From positions 124,001 to 188,000 of the forward strand of contig NZ_JASKMS010000006.1 in the NCBI RefSeq assembly GCF_030124145.1: a DNA stretch of 64,000 nt, in the 5' to 3' direction. Below are positions 53,389-63,324 of this stretch, piece after piece. The notes beneath the pieces are model-generated. The model saw nothing but the letters and a program-made list of their open reading frames with translations, did not search any database and had not been told where the DNA came from. The position numbers and the translations under genes were made by a program. The DNA comes from Streptomyces sp. 378. GTDB taxonomy: Bacteria > Actinomycetota > Actinomycetes > Streptomycetales > Streptomycetaceae. Position 1 is the first letter of the stretch, and every line of letters begins with the position of its first letter.

Positions 53389-56136
53389 GTGGCTTCCGCA
53401 TCCGATCGCAACCCGATCATCATTGGCGGCCTTCCGAGTCAGGTTCCTGACTTCGATCCCGAAGAGACGCAGGAGTGGCTCGACTCCCTCGACGCCGCCG
53501 TCGACGAGCGCGGCCGGGAGCGCGCCCGCTACCTGATGCTGCGGCTGATCGAGAGGGCCCGTGAGAAGCGCGTGGCCGTGCCGGAGATGCGCAGCACGGA
53601 CTACGTCAACACCATCCCCACCAAGAGCGAGCCGTTCTTCCCGGGCAACGAGGAGATCGAGCGCAAGGTCCTCAACGCCACCCGCTGGAACGCCGCGGTG
53701 ATGGTCTCCCGGGCCCAGCGTCCCGGCATCGGCGTCGGCGGCCACATCGCCACCTTCGCGTCCTCCGCCTCGCTCTACGACGTCGGCTTCAACCACTTCT
53801 TCCGCGGCAAGGACGAGGGCGACGGCGGCGACCAGGTCTTCTTCCAGGGCCACGCCTCCCCGGGCATCTACGCCCGCGCCTTCCTGCTGGACCGGCTCGG
53901 CGAGCAGCACCTGGACGGCTTCCGCCAGGAGAAGTCGAAGGCGCCGCACGCGCTGTCGTCGTACCCCCACCCGCGGTCGATGCCGGACTTCTGGGAATTC
54001 CCGACGGTCTCGATGGGCCTGGGCCCGATCGGCGCGATCTACCAGGCGCGCATGAACCGCTACATGGAGGCGCGCGGGATCGCCGACACCTCCAAGTCGC
54101 ACGTCTGGGCGTTCCTCGGCGACGGCGAGATGGACGAGCCGGAGTCGCTGGGCCAGCTCTCCATCGCCGCCCGCGAGGGCCTGGACAACCTCACGTTCGT
54201 CGTCAACTGCAACCTCCAGCGCCTCGACGGCCCGGTGCGCGGCAACGGGAAGATCATCCAGGAGCTGGAGTCGATCTTCCGCGGTGCCGGCTGGAACGTG
54301 ATCAAGCTGGTCTGGGACCGCACCTGGGACCCGCTGCTGGCCCAGGACCGCGACGGCGTGCTGGTCAACAGGATGAACACCACGCCGGACGGACAGTTCC
54401 AGACGTACGCCACGGAGACCGGCGCGTATATCCGCGACCACTTCTTCGGCGACGACCACCGGCTGCGGGCGATGGTCGAGGGCATGACCGACGACCAGAT
54501 CCTGCACCTGGGGCGCGGCGGCCACGACCACCGCAAGATCTTCGCGGCGTACAAGGCGGCCGTGGAGCACAAGGGCCAGCCGACGGTGATCCTCGCCAAG
54601 ACGATCAAGGGCTGGACGCTCGGCCCCAACTTCGAGGGCCGCAACGCCACGCACCAGATGAAGAAGCTGACGGTCGACGACCTCAAGCGCTTCCGCGACC
54701 GCCTGCACCTGCCGATCCCGGACAAGGAGCTGGAGTCCGGCGTGCCGCCGTACTACCACCCGGGCCGGGACTCGGAGGAGATCCAGTACATGCACGACCG
54801 CCGCAAGGGCCTCGGCGGTTACGTGCCCACGCGTGTGGTCCGCTCCAAGCCGCTGGCGCTACCCGAGGAGAAGACGTACGCGACCGTGAAGAAGGGCTCG
54901 GGTCAGCAGTCCATCGCGACGACGATGGCCTTCGTCCGGCTCCTGAAGGACCTCATGCGGGACAAGGAGATCGGCAAGCGGTTCGTGCTGATCGCGCCGG
55001 ACGAGTACCGCACCTTCGGCATGGACTCGTTCTTCCCGAGTGCGAAGATCTACAACCCGCTCGGCCAGCAGTACGAGTCGGTGGACCGCGATCTGCTGCT
55101 CGCCTACAAGGAGGCGCCGAACGGCCAGATGCTGCACGACGGCATCTCGGAGGCCGGCTGCACGGCGTCGCTGATCGCGGCCGGGTCGGCGTACGCCACG
55201 CACGGCGAGCCGCTCATCCCGGTGTACGTCTTCTACTCGATGTTCGGTTTCCAGCGCACCGGCGACCAGTTCTGGCAGATGGCCGACCAGCTGGCGCGCG
55301 GTTTCGTCCTGGGCGCGACCGCCGGCCGTACGACCCTGACCGGTGAGGGGCTCCAGCACGCGGACGGCCACTCACAGCTGCTGGCCTCCACGAACCCGGG
55401 CTGCGTGGCCTACGACCCCGCGTTCGGGTTCGAGATCGCGCACATCGTGAAGGACGGTCTGCGCCGGATGTACGGCTCCTCCGAGGAGCACCCGCACGGC
55501 GAGGACGTCTTCTACTACCTGACCGTCTACAACGAGCCGATCCAGCACCCCGCCGAGCCGGACAACGTCGACGTCGACGGCATCCTCAAGGGCCTCTACC
55601 GGTTCAGCGAGGGCACGGCCGGCTCGATCCCGGCGCAGATCCTGGCGTCCGGTGTCGCGCTCCCCTGGGCCGTCGAGGCGCAGAAGCTGCTGGCCGAGGA
55701 CTGGAACGTCAAGGCGGACGTCTGGTCGGCGACCTCCTGGAACGAGCTGCGGCGCGAGGCCGTGGACTGCGAGCAGCACAACCTGCTGCACCCCGAGGAG
55801 GAGCAGCGGGTGCCGTACGTCACGCGCAAGCTGGCGGACGCGCGGGGGCCGGTCGTGGCCGTCTCCGACTGGATGCGGTCGGTTCCGGACCAGATCGCGC
55901 GCTGGGTGCCCCAGACGTACCAGTCGCTCGGTGCGGACGGCTTCGGCTTCGCGGACACGCGGGGCGCGGCCCGGCGGTTCTTCCACATCGACGCGCAGTC
56001 GATCGTGGTGGCGGTGCTGACCGAGCTGGCCCGTGAGGGCAAGGTCGACCGCTCCGTGCTCAAGCAGGCCATCGACCGGTACCAGCTGCTCGACGTGTCG
56101 GCGGCGGACCCGGGGGCCGCGGGCGGCGACGCGTAG
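53389..56136 (+). CDS. aceE: Pyruvate dehydrogenase E1 component, homodimeric type
   Basis: 915 residues, the usual length for actinobacterial AceE. It decarboxylates pyruvate with thiamine diphosphate and passes the acetyl group to the dihydrolipoyl transacetylase. Signatures: [60 protein letters not shown] (ThDP/Mg2+ site GDG...), and [20 protein letters not shown] in the transketolase-like half. The GTG at 53389 has AAGGAAC upstream. It is monocistronic and followed by a strong terminator. Confidence 0.97.
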   Translation: MASASDRNPIIIGGLPSQVPDFDPEETQEWLDSLDAAVDERGRERARYLMLRLIERAREKRVAVPEMRSTDYVNTIPTKSEPFFPGNEEIERKVLNATRWNAAVMVSRAQRPGIGVGGHIATFASSASLYDVGFNHFFRGKDEGDGGDQVFFQGHASPGIYARAFLLDRLGEQHLDGFRQEKSKAPHALSSYPHPRSMPDFWEFPTVSMGLGPIGAIYQARMNRYMEARGIADTSKSHVWAFLGDGEMDEPESLGQLSIAAREGLDNLTFVVNCNLQRLDGPVRGNGKIIQELESIFRGAGWNVIKLVWDRTWDPLLAQDRDGVLVNRMNTTPDGQFQTYATETGAYIRDHFFGDDHRLRAMVEGMTDDQILHLGRGGHDHRKIFAAYKAAVEHKGQPTVILAKTIKGWTLGPNFEGRNATHQMKKLTVDDLKRFRDRLHLPIPDKELESGVPPYYHPGRDSEEIQYMHDRRKGLGGYVPTRVVRSKPLALPEEKTYATVKKGSGQQSIATTMAFVRLLKDLMRDKEIGKRFVLIAPDEYRTFGMDSFFPSAKIYNPLGQQYESVDRDLLLAYKEAPNGQMLHDGISEAGCTASLIAAGSAYATHGEPLIPVYVFYSMFGFQRTGDQFWQMADQLARGFVLGATAGRTTLTGEGLQHADGHSQLLASTNPGCVAYDPAFGFEIAHIVKDGLRRMYGSSEEHPHGEDVFYYLTVYNEPIQHPAEPDNVDVDGILKGLYRFSEGTAGSIPAQILASGVALPWAVEAQKLLAEDWNVKADVWSATSWNELRREAVDCEQHNLLHPEEEQRVPYVTRKLADARGPVVAVSDWMRSVPDQIARWVPQTYQSLGADGFGFADTRGAARRFFHIDAQSIVVAVLTELAREGKVDRSVLKQAIDRYQLLDVSAADPGAAGGDA

Positions 56137-56160
56137 GACGTCGAGGTCGCGGGCGGTTCC

Positions 56161-56194
56161 CGTGGGGCGGCACCCTGAGCGGTGCCGCCCCACG
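56161..56194. terminator. Terminator after aceE
   Basis: 14-nt perfect arms (CGTGGGGCGGCACC and its complement) around CTGAGC, 25 nt past the aceE stop. Confidence 0.85.
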
Positions 56195-56213
56195 CGTTTC
56201 CTACGATGCTTCC

Positions 56214-56960
56214 ATGACGCTCCCGATGACCGCATCGACCGCTCTGGCCCGTTGGGAGCGGCGCACCCAGGGCCCACTGCTGGTAATGGCCGTGCTCTTC
56301 GCGATCGCCTACGCCTTCCCGATCGTGTCCCCGACGGCTTCGCAGGACGTGCTCACCGCGTGCCATGTCGCCAACTGGGTGGTGTGGGCCGCCTTCGCCG
56401 CGGACTATCTGGTCCGCCTGTGGCTGGCCGAGGACCGGCTGCGGTTCGTGCGCGGCAATCCGCTGGCGCTGCTGGCCGTGGTGCTTCCGCTGGCGCAGCC
56501 GCTGCGGCTGCTGAAGCTGGTGTCGATGCTGTTCCTCGCGGGGCAGCGGGCGCGGCTGGCGTCGCAGGTACGGGTCACCACGTACGTCGCGGGGTCGTGC
56601 CTGGGACTGCTCGTGTTCGGTGCGCTGGCCGTGCTGGAGGTGGAACGGGACGAGCCCGGTGCCTCCATCCAGACCCTGGGGGACGCGGTCTGGTGGGCGT
56701 TCACCACGATGACCACCGTGGGGTACGGGGACATGGCACCGACCACCGGGCTGGGGCGGATCCTGGCGGTCGGTCTGATGCTGTCCGGGATCGCGCTGCT
56801 CGGTGTGGTGACGGCGAACATCGCCGCCTGGTTCATCGCGCGGTTCGAGATGGACGACGCCGAGGAACGGCGGCAGACCGAGGCGATCCGGGAGCTGACC
56901 GAGGAGGTGCGGGCGCTGCGCGGGGAGGTGGCGGCGCTCAAGGGCACCCCGGTGGAATGA
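56214..56960 (+). CDS. Voltage-gated-type potassium channel (six-helix)
   Basis: 248 residues. Five or six predicted membrane spans; the pore helix and filter read TTMTTVGYGDMAP, the K+ selectivity filter. The preceding segments (WVVWAAFAADYLVRLWLAED, LRLLKLVSML) resemble a voltage-sensor S3-S4 with few charges. A charged cytoplasmic coiled coil (EERRQTEAIRELTEEVRALRG) ends the protein and may tetramerise it. The ATG at 56214 is used. Confidence 0.93.
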   Translation: MTLPMTASTALARWERRTQGPLLVMAVLFAIAYAFPIVSPTASQDVLTACHVANWVVWAAFAADYLVRLWLAEDRLRFVRGNPLALLAVVLPLAQPLRLLKLVSMLFLAGQRARLASQVRVTTYVAGSCLGLLVFGALAVLEVERDEPGASIQTLGDAVWWAFTTMTTVGYGDMAPTTGLGRILAVGLMLSGIALLGVVTANIAAWFIARFEMDDAEERRQTEAIRELTEEVRALRGEVAALKGTPVE

Positions 56961-57110
56961 CTGGAGGGCCCGCGTGTACCCCGTCGGCGGGCTTCGATAC
57001 CGCTGCCTGCGCGCTGCCCCCCTCCAGCAGCGCGCCGCAGCGTCCGTCCTCCATGCCCTGCGGAGGACTTGACCCACTGTGACCTGCCGCGCCCGCCGAA
57101 GGGGAGGGTT

Positions 57111-57150
57111 CGGCGGTTCCGTTCACCCTGATAGGCGAACGGAACCGCCG
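57111..57150. terminator. Hairpin between K+ channel and MFS genes
   Basis: 14-nt perfect arms (CGGCGGTTCCGTTC and its complement) with a 12-nt loop, placed between convergent genes. Confidence 0.8.
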
Positions 57151-57157
57151 GGGAGCG

Positions 57158-58783
57158 TCAGATGTGCGCCGCGCCCGCGCCGGCCTCCGCGTTCGCACCG
57201 CGCTTGGTGAGGAACGCGACCAGTACCGCCACCGCGGCGACCCCGGCCGCGACGAGCGAGGCCGCGCTCATGCCCGAGATGAACGTGTCGTGCGCGACGC
57301 CCGTGATCTTCGCGGCGATGGCGTCCGGTGTGCCCGGGGCCACCGGCGGAACGCCGACCTGGACCGCCTCCGAGGCCTGGTGCTCCTGCTCCGGGGTGAG
57401 CGGCGGGAGGCCCGCCTTCTCCCAGTTGCCGGCGAGGTCGCTGTTGACCTTGGAGGCCATGACGGCACCCAGCACGGCCGTGCCGAGGCTGCCGCCGATC
57501 TGCATGGCCGCCTGTTGCAGACCGCCCGCGACGCCCGAGAGTGCCAGCGGGGCGTTGCCGACGATGACCTCGGTCGCGCCGACCATGACCGGCGCGAGGC
57601 CGAGGCCCAGCAGGGCGAACCAGAGCGACATGACGCCGCTGCCGGTGTCCGTCTCCAGCGTCGACATCCCGTACATGGCGATCGCGGTGAACGCCATGCC
57701 GCCCGCGAGCGGGACCCGGGGGCCGAACTTGGTGATCATCACGCCCGCGAGCGGCGAGCCGACGATCATCATGCCGGTGAGCGGCAGCAGGTGCAGGCCC
57801 GCGTCGATCGGGCTCATGCCGTGCACGTTCTGGAGGTAGAACGTCACGAAGAACAGGCCGCCCATGAAGGCGATGGCCATCAGGACCATCAGCACGACAC
57901 CCGCGGACAGCGGCACGGAGCGGAACAGCGCGAGCGGGATCAGCGGCTCCCTCACCTTCGTCTCCCAGAAGGCGAAGAGCGCGAAGCACAGCACGGAGGC
58001 GCCGAGGAAGCCGAGCGTCTTCGGGTCACCCCAGCCCCACTCGGACGGCGGTGCCTTGATGAGCGCCCACACCAGGCAGAACACGGCGGTCGACAGCAGG
58101 GCGATGCCCGGCAGGTCGAAGGAGCGCGGGGCGTTCTCGGCGCGGTGGTCGAGCAGGATGAGCACACCGAGGACGACGGCCAGGACACCGACCGGCACGT
58201 TGATGAAGAACACCGACTGCCAGTTGACGTGCTCGACGAGGACACCGCCGAGGATCGGGCCGCCCGCGGTGGACGCGCCGATGACCATGCCCCAGATGCC
58301 GATGGCCATGTTCAGCTTCTCAGCCGGGAAGGTGGCGCGCAGCAGGCCGAGCGCGGCCGGCATCAGCAGCGCGCCGAACAGGCCCTGGAGGACGCGGAAG
58401 ACGACGACGAAGGCGATGCTGTCGGACAGGCCGATCGCGCCCGAGGCGGCGGCGAAGCCGACGACGCCGATGAGGAAGGTCTGCCGGTGCCCGAAGCGGT
58501 CGCCGAGCTTGCCCGCGGTGATCAGGGAGACCGCGAGGGCGAGGAAGTACCCGTTGGTGATCCACTGGACCTCGGCGAACGTGGCGCCGAGGTCCTTCTG
58601 TATGGCCGGGTTGGCTATGGCCACGATGGTGCCGTCGAGGGCCACCATCATGACCCCCACGGCGACGGTGATGAGGGTGAGCCAGGGGTGCCCGCGCAGC
58701 CCCTTGGCCGGCGCCGCGCCCGACGGCGACGCCGGTTCCCCGCCCCCCGGTCCCGTCGTGTCGATGGTGGTCTGACTAGTCAT
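57158..58783 (-). CDS. MFS efflux transporter (DHA2 family)
   Basis: 541 residues, about 14 spans. MMVALDGTIVAIANPAIQKD (motif D1), GKLGDRFGHRQTF (motif A) and the helix-5 antiporter-like GASTAGGPILGGVLVEHVNW are present. There is no C-terminal regulatory domain, unlike the MFS gene at 17703. It is divergent from a TetR gene across 115 nt, the standard repressor/pump layout, so the pump is probably induced by its own substrate. Confidence 0.95.
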   Translation of the reverse strand: MTSQTTIDTTGPGGGEPASPSGAAPAKGLRGHPWLTLITVAVGVMMVALDGTIVAIANPAIQKDLGATFAEVQWITNGYFLALAVSLITAGKLGDRFGHRQTFLIGVVGFAAASGAIGLSDSIAFVVVFRVLQGLFGALLMPAALGLLRATFPAEKLNMAIGIWGMVIGASTAGGPILGGVLVEHVNWQSVFFINVPVGVLAVVLGVLILLDHRAENAPRSFDLPGIALLSTAVFCLVWALIKAPPSEWGWGDPKTLGFLGASVLCFALFAFWETKVREPLIPLALFRSVPLSAGVVLMVLMAIAFMGGLFFVTFYLQNVHGMSPIDAGLHLLPLTGMMIVGSPLAGVMITKFGPRVPLAGGMAFTAIAMYGMSTLETDTGSGVMSLWFALLGLGLAPVMVGATEVIVGNAPLALSGVAGGLQQAAMQIGGSLGTAVLGAVMASKVNSDLAGNWEKAGLPPLTPEQEHQASEAVQVGVPPVAPGTPDAIAAKITGVAHDTFISGMSAASLVAAGVAAVAVLVAFLTKRGANAEAGAGAAHI

Positions 58784-58796
58784 GCCGGGAGGCTAA

Positions 58797-58845
58797 TGAC
58801 AGTCACTGACAATTGACAAACCAATTCACTAGTCGGTTACTGACA
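58797..58845. promoter_or_regulatory. Divergent MFS/TetR promoter with ACTGACA repeats
   Basis: TCACTGACA (58803-58811) and TTACTGACA (58837-58845) are direct repeats flanking TTGACA and CAATTG (58810-58815). The region is AT-richer than the surroundings. The arrangement suits TetR binding over both promoters. Confidence 0.5.
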
Positions 58846-58898
58846 CGACATCCGCGTATAGCCTGAACTGGGCGAACACTTCAGATGAGAGGCATGTC

Positions 58899-59531
58899 TT
58901 GAACCTGCGCGAACGAAAGAAGCGGCGCACCCGGGACGCACTGCTGCGGGCCGCGCTGGAACTGTTCGCCACGCGCGGGTACGAGGAGACGACCGTCGAC
59001 GACATCGCCGCCGCCGTGGACGTCTCGCAGCGCACCTTCTTCCGCTACTTCGCCGGCAAGGAGGAGACGGCGTTCTTCGTGCCGCGTCTCGCCGAGACGC
59101 TCGTCGTCGAGGCCCTGCGCACGCGCCCGCCGGACGAGGTGCCGCTGGAGGCGCTACGCCGGGCCGTGCTGGAGAGCTGGGACGCGATCAACGAGGCCGT
59201 CGAGGAACTCGTGCCGATCGAGCTCCACCTGCGCGTCTACCGGGTGATCGAGTCGACGCCCGCGCTGCTCGCCGCCCATCTGCGGCGGTCGGCGGAGCTG
59301 GAGGAGCAGCTCGCGTGCATCATCGCCGAGCGCGAGGGGCTCGACGTGGACGCGGACCCCCGGCCGAGGATCGTCGTGGCCCTCTTCGGCGGCGTGATTC
59401 GTGTCACCGAGCGGCTGTGGTCCGCGGGGGACGACCTCAGCCTCGACGGAATGCGCGGACTCACCACGACCTACCTGGATCAGGTGGGTCCCGCGCTGGC
59501 CGGGAACTGGCGTGCGGAGCGCTCCCCTTAA
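58899..59531 (+). CDS. TetR family regulator
   Basis: 210 residues. The N-terminal helix-turn-helix reads RDALLRAALELFATRGYEETTVDDIAAA, with recognition helix SQRTFFRYFAGKEE, a textbook TetR DNA-binding domain. The C-terminal ligand domain is unassigned. It starts at TTG 58899, after GAGAGGC. It probably represses the divergent MFS pump and itself. Confidence 0.93.
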   Translation: MNLRERKKRRTRDALLRAALELFATRGYEETTVDDIAAAVDVSQRTFFRYFAGKEETAFFVPRLAETLVVEALRTRPPDEVPLEALRRAVLESWDAINEAVEELVPIELHLRVYRVIESTPALLAAHLRRSAELEEQLACIIAEREGLDVDADPRPRIVVALFGGVIRVTERLWSAGDDLSLDGMRGLTTTYLDQVGPALAGNWRAERSP

Positions 59532-59604
59532 CGCATCCACCGAAACGTGATCCCAGTCACTTGGCCAACGCGAGACCCTCTCGTTCTCCTAGTGTGTCCT
59601 TTCA

Positions 59605-60813
59605 GTGACTTCCTTCGACACCTCCCCGCAACTGAACGTCTGGCGCGCACTGCTCGCTCTGGCCGTCGTGTTCGTGATGCTGACGACCACCGGCTGGACG
59701 GCCCTGCGCAATCAGCGGGGCGCCACGCCGCTCCAAGCCTCGCTCTCCGCCTGGGAGCACGGCCGGATCGGCGGGCACCGGCTGCCGGACCCGCGGTCCG
59801 AGCCGGCGAAGCTGGCCCGCTTCTTCACCTCGCTCACCGAGCAGGACCGTTCGACGCTGATCCGCGAGTACTCGCTCGCGGTGGGCAATATGAACGGCGC
59901 GCCGGTCGAGATGCGCTACCGCGCCAACCACCTCGCGCTCGCCCAGGCACGCGAGGTCGAGCGGGAACGCATGCACGACAAGCGCCTCACCGCGGCCGGG
60001 CAGCACGAGGCGGGGCGCAGGATGCACCGCTTCGAGGACCTCATGGAGCCGGGCCGTCACATCCTGGCCTTCGACCCGGAGGGTTCGGGCCGGGTGGCGG
60101 AGGTCTTCGGCGACCTGCGCAGGGCGGAGCGGGTCTCGGTCGTCGTCCCCGGCGTCGACACCGACCTGCTCACCTTCCAGCGCACCAGCCGGCCGTACTC
60201 GGCGCCCGTCGGCATGGCCAAGTCCCTGTACGCGGCCGAACGCAAGGCCGGCCCCTCGACCCGTACGGCCGTCATCGCCTGGGCGGACTACACGGCGCCC
60301 AGCGGACTCGGCATCGACTCGGCCACGGCGATGCGCGCCCAGGAGGGTGCCGTGCGGCTGAACGCCCTCGTGCGGGCGCTGCCGGGCCGTTCGCCGGTCT
60401 CGCTGTTCTGCCACAGCTACGGCTCCGTGGTGTGCGGGGTCGCGGCCCCCGCGCTGCCCGGCCGGGTGTCCGACATCGCGGTGGCCGGCAGTCCCGGCAT
60501 GCGCGTCGAGAGGGCCGCGCAGCTGGACACCACCGCCCGGGTGTGGGCGATGCGCGACTCCGACGACTGGATCCAGGACGTGCCCTATCTGGAGGTCGGC
60601 GGGCTGGGCCACGGCGCCGACCCGGTGTCCTCCGGGTTCGGGGCGCGGGTGCTGTCGGCGGCGGGCGCGAAGGGTCACGCGGGCTACTTCGAGCCCGGAA
60701 CGGCAAGTCTGTTCAATTTCGCAGAGATCGGCGTCGGCGCATACCGCTCGGTGCACTGCGCGTACGAAGACGGCGTCTGCCGTACCGGTTTGTCCGGCAC
60801 GGCGTCGGCCTGA
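59605..60813 (+). CDS. DUF1023 alpha/beta-hydrolase, membrane-anchored
   Basis: 402 residues. One N-terminal membrane helix (about 13-32) anchors an alpha/beta-hydrolase domain of the actinobacterial DUF1023 type: VSVVVPGVDTDLLTF, then SLFCHSYGSVVCG as the nucleophile elbow (Ser in HSYGS) and a later GKGHAGYF-like His segment. The catalytic elbow G-H-S-Y-G is modified to C-H-S-Y-G. A GTG at 59605 follows TAGTGT by 8-9 nt, so the transcript may be leaderless. Confidence 0.88.
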   Translation: MTSFDTSPQLNVWRALLALAVVFVMLTTTGWTALRNQRGATPLQASLSAWEHGRIGGHRLPDPRSEPAKLARFFTSLTEQDRSTLIREYSLAVGNMNGAPVEMRYRANHLALAQAREVERERMHDKRLTAAGQHEAGRRMHRFEDLMEPGRHILAFDPEGSGRVAEVFGDLRRAERVSVVVPGVDTDLLTFQRTSRPYSAPVGMAKSLYAAERKAGPSTRTAVIAWADYTAPSGLGIDSATAMRAQEGAVRLNALVRALPGRSPVSLFCHSYGSVVCGVAAPALPGRVSDIAVAGSPGMRVERAAQLDTTARVWAMRDSDDWIQDVPYLEVGGLGHGADPVSSGFGARVLSAAGAKGHAGYFEPGTASLFNFAEIGVGAYRSVHCAYEDGVCRTGLSGTASA

Positions 60814-60867
60814 CGCGCGTAGAGGCGAAGGAATTGCGGTCTGCTCGGGAGGGGGACGGAGGAGCGC

Positions 60868-61740
60868 GTGCCGCATACGATGAGCCGCATGGGTGACGTA
60901 CTGGCCGGATTTCATGCCGCCTGGGAGTTCGAGTCCGACTCCGTGCTCATCCGCTACGAACGGGGGATTCGAACACCCAAACTCTTCCAGGCCCTCGGGG
61001 AACGTCGTGTGCCCCTGGAGGCGATCGCCGGAGTGACGCTGACGCGCGGGAGACGGGGCACGGTCGTGCTGCGCGTCGAGCCGCGCCCCGGGGCGGACCC
61101 CTTGATGGAGGCGGCCGCGGGGCAGTTGAAGGAGAGCGTCGATCCCTACCGGCTGGTGCTGCCGGCCGACCGGGAGGTCCTCGCGGAGTACTACGCCGAC
61201 GAGCTGCGGACGCTGCTCACGGAGTCCGGGCCGTCCGAGCGGTTCCTCGTGCCGCCGCCCGAGGGGCCGTTGTCGTTCAAGGCGTACGACGGCAAGGCGT
61301 CCTTCGACGGGCGGACCGTGAACTTCCGGTGGTTCTGGACGGGCGCGTCCTCGGCGAAGTGGAAGGCCGGCGACCAGAGCTTCTCCGTCGGAGAGCTGAA
61401 CGGGGTGGAATGGCGCTCGCCGGAGGTGTTCGAGGGGCATCTGCGGCTGCTGCGGCGGGACGAGGCGGCGGCGTCCGCCGCACAGGCCGACCAGGACCCG
61501 GCCGCGGTGGTGTTCGGGCTGGGATACGGGCCCGTTCACGAGTCCCTGCCGTTCGCCGCGGCGGTGCTGGCGGCCGTGCGGACGTCCAGTCCGGTGGCGG
61601 CGGTGTCCGCCGCCGCGCCGCGGCGTGATCCCGCGGACATCGCCGAGCGGATTCGTCACCTGGGTGAGTTGCATCAGGCCGGTCTGGTGACGGATGAGGA
61701 GTTTTCGGTCAAAAAGGCCGAGTTGTTGGCGGAGCTCTAG
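60868..61740 (+). CDS. DUF4429 protein with C-terminal SHOCT motif
   Basis: 290 residues. Two DUF4429 domains occur, about residues 8-110 (DVLAGFHAAWEFESDSVLIR ... FQALGERRVPLEAIAGV) and 135-225 (FKAYDGKASFDGRTVNFRWF), each a beta-sandwich PH-like fold. A C-terminal SHOCT helix pair ends the protein (IRHLGELHQAGLVTDEEFSV). The start may be GTG 60868 (GGAGGA upstream), ATG 60880 or ATG 60889. The role is unknown; SHOCT motifs often mediate oligomerisation. Confidence 0.83.
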   Translation: MPHTMSRMGDVLAGFHAAWEFESDSVLIRYERGIRTPKLFQALGERRVPLEAIAGVTLTRGRRGTVVLRVEPRPGADPLMEAAAGQLKESVDPYRLVLPADREVLAEYYADELRTLLTESGPSERFLVPPPEGPLSFKAYDGKASFDGRTVNFRWFWTGASSAKWKAGDQSFSVGELNGVEWRSPEVFEGHLRLLRRDEAAASAAQADQDPAAVVFGLGYGPVHESLPFAAAVLAAVRTSSPVAAVSAAAPRRDPADIAERIRHLGELHQAGLVTDEEFSVKKAELLAEL

Positions 61741-61761
61741 CTGCCGGGAGTTCGCCGCGGG

Positions 61762-61846
61762 CGGGCGCGGGTGCGTGCGTGGTGGATCGCGCCCACGCGG
61801 CGGAGCCGCACATCGACACGGCCCCGCGCCCCCGGGGGGCTTTCCC
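61762..61846. repeat. GC-rich Streptomyces-type repeat between convergent genes
   Basis: It contains GATCGCGCCCACGCGGCGGA and CCGCACATCGACACGGCCCC, then CCCCCGGGGGGC. These are parts of a composite repeat that recurs between convergent Streptomyces genes (from memory). The CCCCCGGGGGG core may also act as a terminator for the flanking genes. Confidence 0.45.
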
Positions 61847-62863
61847 CTACTCCCTGCCGGCCGAGGTGAACGCCATGTCCGCGTAGCGGTCGCCCGCCAC
61901 CTGGGCGGCTATGCCGTCCAGCAGCTCCAGTTGCTCGTCGGTCAGGACGATCCCGGTCGCCGCCGTGTTCTCCTCCACCCTGCCGGGCTTGCGGGTGCCC
62001 GGGATCGGGATGACCGGGAGGTCGTGGATCGTCGCCTGCTGCTGGGCCCAGGCCAGGGCGATCTGACCGAGGGTCGCGTCGTGGGCCTTGGCCACCGAGC
62101 GGATCAGCTCCAGCAGGGTCGCGTTCGCCGTGGCGTTCTCCCCCGTGAAGCGGGGCTGCCGGCGGCGGAAGTCATCGGCGCTCAGGTCCTGGTCGGCGTC
62201 GGTGAAGGAGCCGGTGAGGAAGCCGCGGCCGAGGGGCGAGTACGCGACGAGGGCCACGCCCAGCTCGCGGGCGGCGGGGACGACGTGCGTCTCGATGTCG
62301 CGGCTGAACAGCGACCACTCCGACTGCACGGCGGCGATGGGGTGGACGGCGTGGGCGGCACGCAGTTCACCGGCCGTGACCTCGCTCAGGCCGAGGTGCT
62401 TGACCTTGCCCTCGCGGACCAGGTCGGCCATGGTGCCGACGCTCTCCTCGATCGGCACGTTCACATCGCGCCGGTGCATGTAGTAGAGGTCGATGGCCTC
62501 GACGTCCAGGCGCTTCAGGCTCGCCTCGACGGCCTGCCGGATGTAGGGCGGGTCGTTGCGGACGATGCGGCGCGTCGGGTCGTCCGGCGGTATGGACAGG
62601 GCGAACTTGGTCGCGATGACGACCTCGTCGCGGTGGGCCTTGAAGAACGGCGACAGGAACCGCTCGTTCTCACCGGCGCCGTACGCGTCGGCCGTGTCGT
62701 ACAGGGTGACGCCGAGTTCGAGTGCCCGCTCCAGGGTGGCGCGGGACGCGTCCGCGTCCGCGGGGCCGTAGGCGAAGCTCATGCCCATGCAGCCGAGGCC
62801 CTGGACGCTCACCTCGGGACCGTGGTCGCCGAGCTTCGTCGTCGTGATCTTGCCGTCCGTCAT
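61847..62863 (-). CDS. Aldo/keto reductase
   Basis: 338 residues. TLYDTADAYGAGENE (catalytic Tyr and Asp), VIATKF (Lys) and IDLYYMHRRD (His) form the AKR tetrad. SPLGRGFLTGSF and PIPGTRKPGRVEEN bind NADPH. It reduces aldehydes or ketones; the substrate is unknown. Its ATG overlaps the MerR stop by 1-2 nt, so the two are an operon with the regulator first. Confidence 0.94.
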   Translation of the reverse strand: MTDGKITTTKLGDHGPEVSVQGLGCMGMSFAYGPADADASRATLERALELGVTLYDTADAYGAGENERFLSPFFKAHRDEVVIATKFALSIPPDDPTRRIVRNDPPYIRQAVEASLKRLDVEAIDLYYMHRRDVNVPIEESVGTMADLVREGKVKHLGLSEVTAGELRAAHAVHPIAAVQSEWSLFSRDIETHVVPAARELGVALVAYSPLGRGFLTGSFTDADQDLSADDFRRRQPRFTGENATANATLLELIRSVAKAHDATLGQIALAWAQQQATIHDLPVIPIPGTRKPGRVEENTAATGIVLTDEQLELLDGIAAQVAGDRYADMAFTSAGRE

Positions 62864-63324
62864 CAGGACCTCTCCGACGCCAGGGCACGCCCGGCGTCCG
62901 CGTAGAAACTGATCTTCCGGTCGAGCACGGCGAGCGTGCCCCGGAGTTCGTCGATCCTGGCCAGAACGTCCTCGCGGGTCGTCTTCAGCAGCTCGAAGCG
63001 CTCGCCGTAGGTGTGGTCGCCCTCGCGCACCAGTTCCGCGTACCGGACCATGTCCGCCACCGGCATGCCCGTCAGTCGGAGCTTCCCGACGAGGTCGAGC
63101 CAGTCGAGGTCGCGGTTGGTGTAGCGGCGCTGGCCGGTGTGGGAGCGGTCGATGTGCGGCATCAGGCCGATGCGCTCGTACCAGCGCAGGGTGTGTGCCG
63201 TCAGTCCGGTCAGGGCGACGACCTCGCTGATCGTGTAGCGGTCCTCGCCGTCCGGGCGCCGGTTCTGCTGCGGCGGTCCGGCGCAGGTGTCGGTCCTGGT
63301 GCCCGTGGTCTCCATCACCGTCAT
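62863..63324 (-). CDS. MerR family regulator
   Basis: 153 residues. YTISEVVALTGLTAHTLRWYERIGLM is a MerR helix-turn-helix and wing; the dimer coiled coil follows (TYGERFELLKTTREDVLARI). It lacks the metal-binding cysteines of MerR/SoxR, so it may respond to an electrophile or other small molecule. It is upstream of and coupled to the aldo/keto reductase. A perfect palindrome lies just before it. An in-frame start at 63324 is preferred. Confidence 0.9.
   Translation of the reverse strand: MTVMETTGTRTDTCAGPPQQNRRPDGEDRYTISEVVALTGLTAHTLRWYERIGLMPHIDRSHTGQRRYTNRDLDWLDLVGKLRLTGMPVADMVRYAELVREGDHTYGERFELLKTTREDVLARIDELRGTLAVLDRKISFYADAGRALASERS

Noticed and set aside
61762-61846. Gene between DUF4429 and aldo/keto reductase
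   Set aside because: Only repeat-like GC-rich DNA; no frame with coding character.
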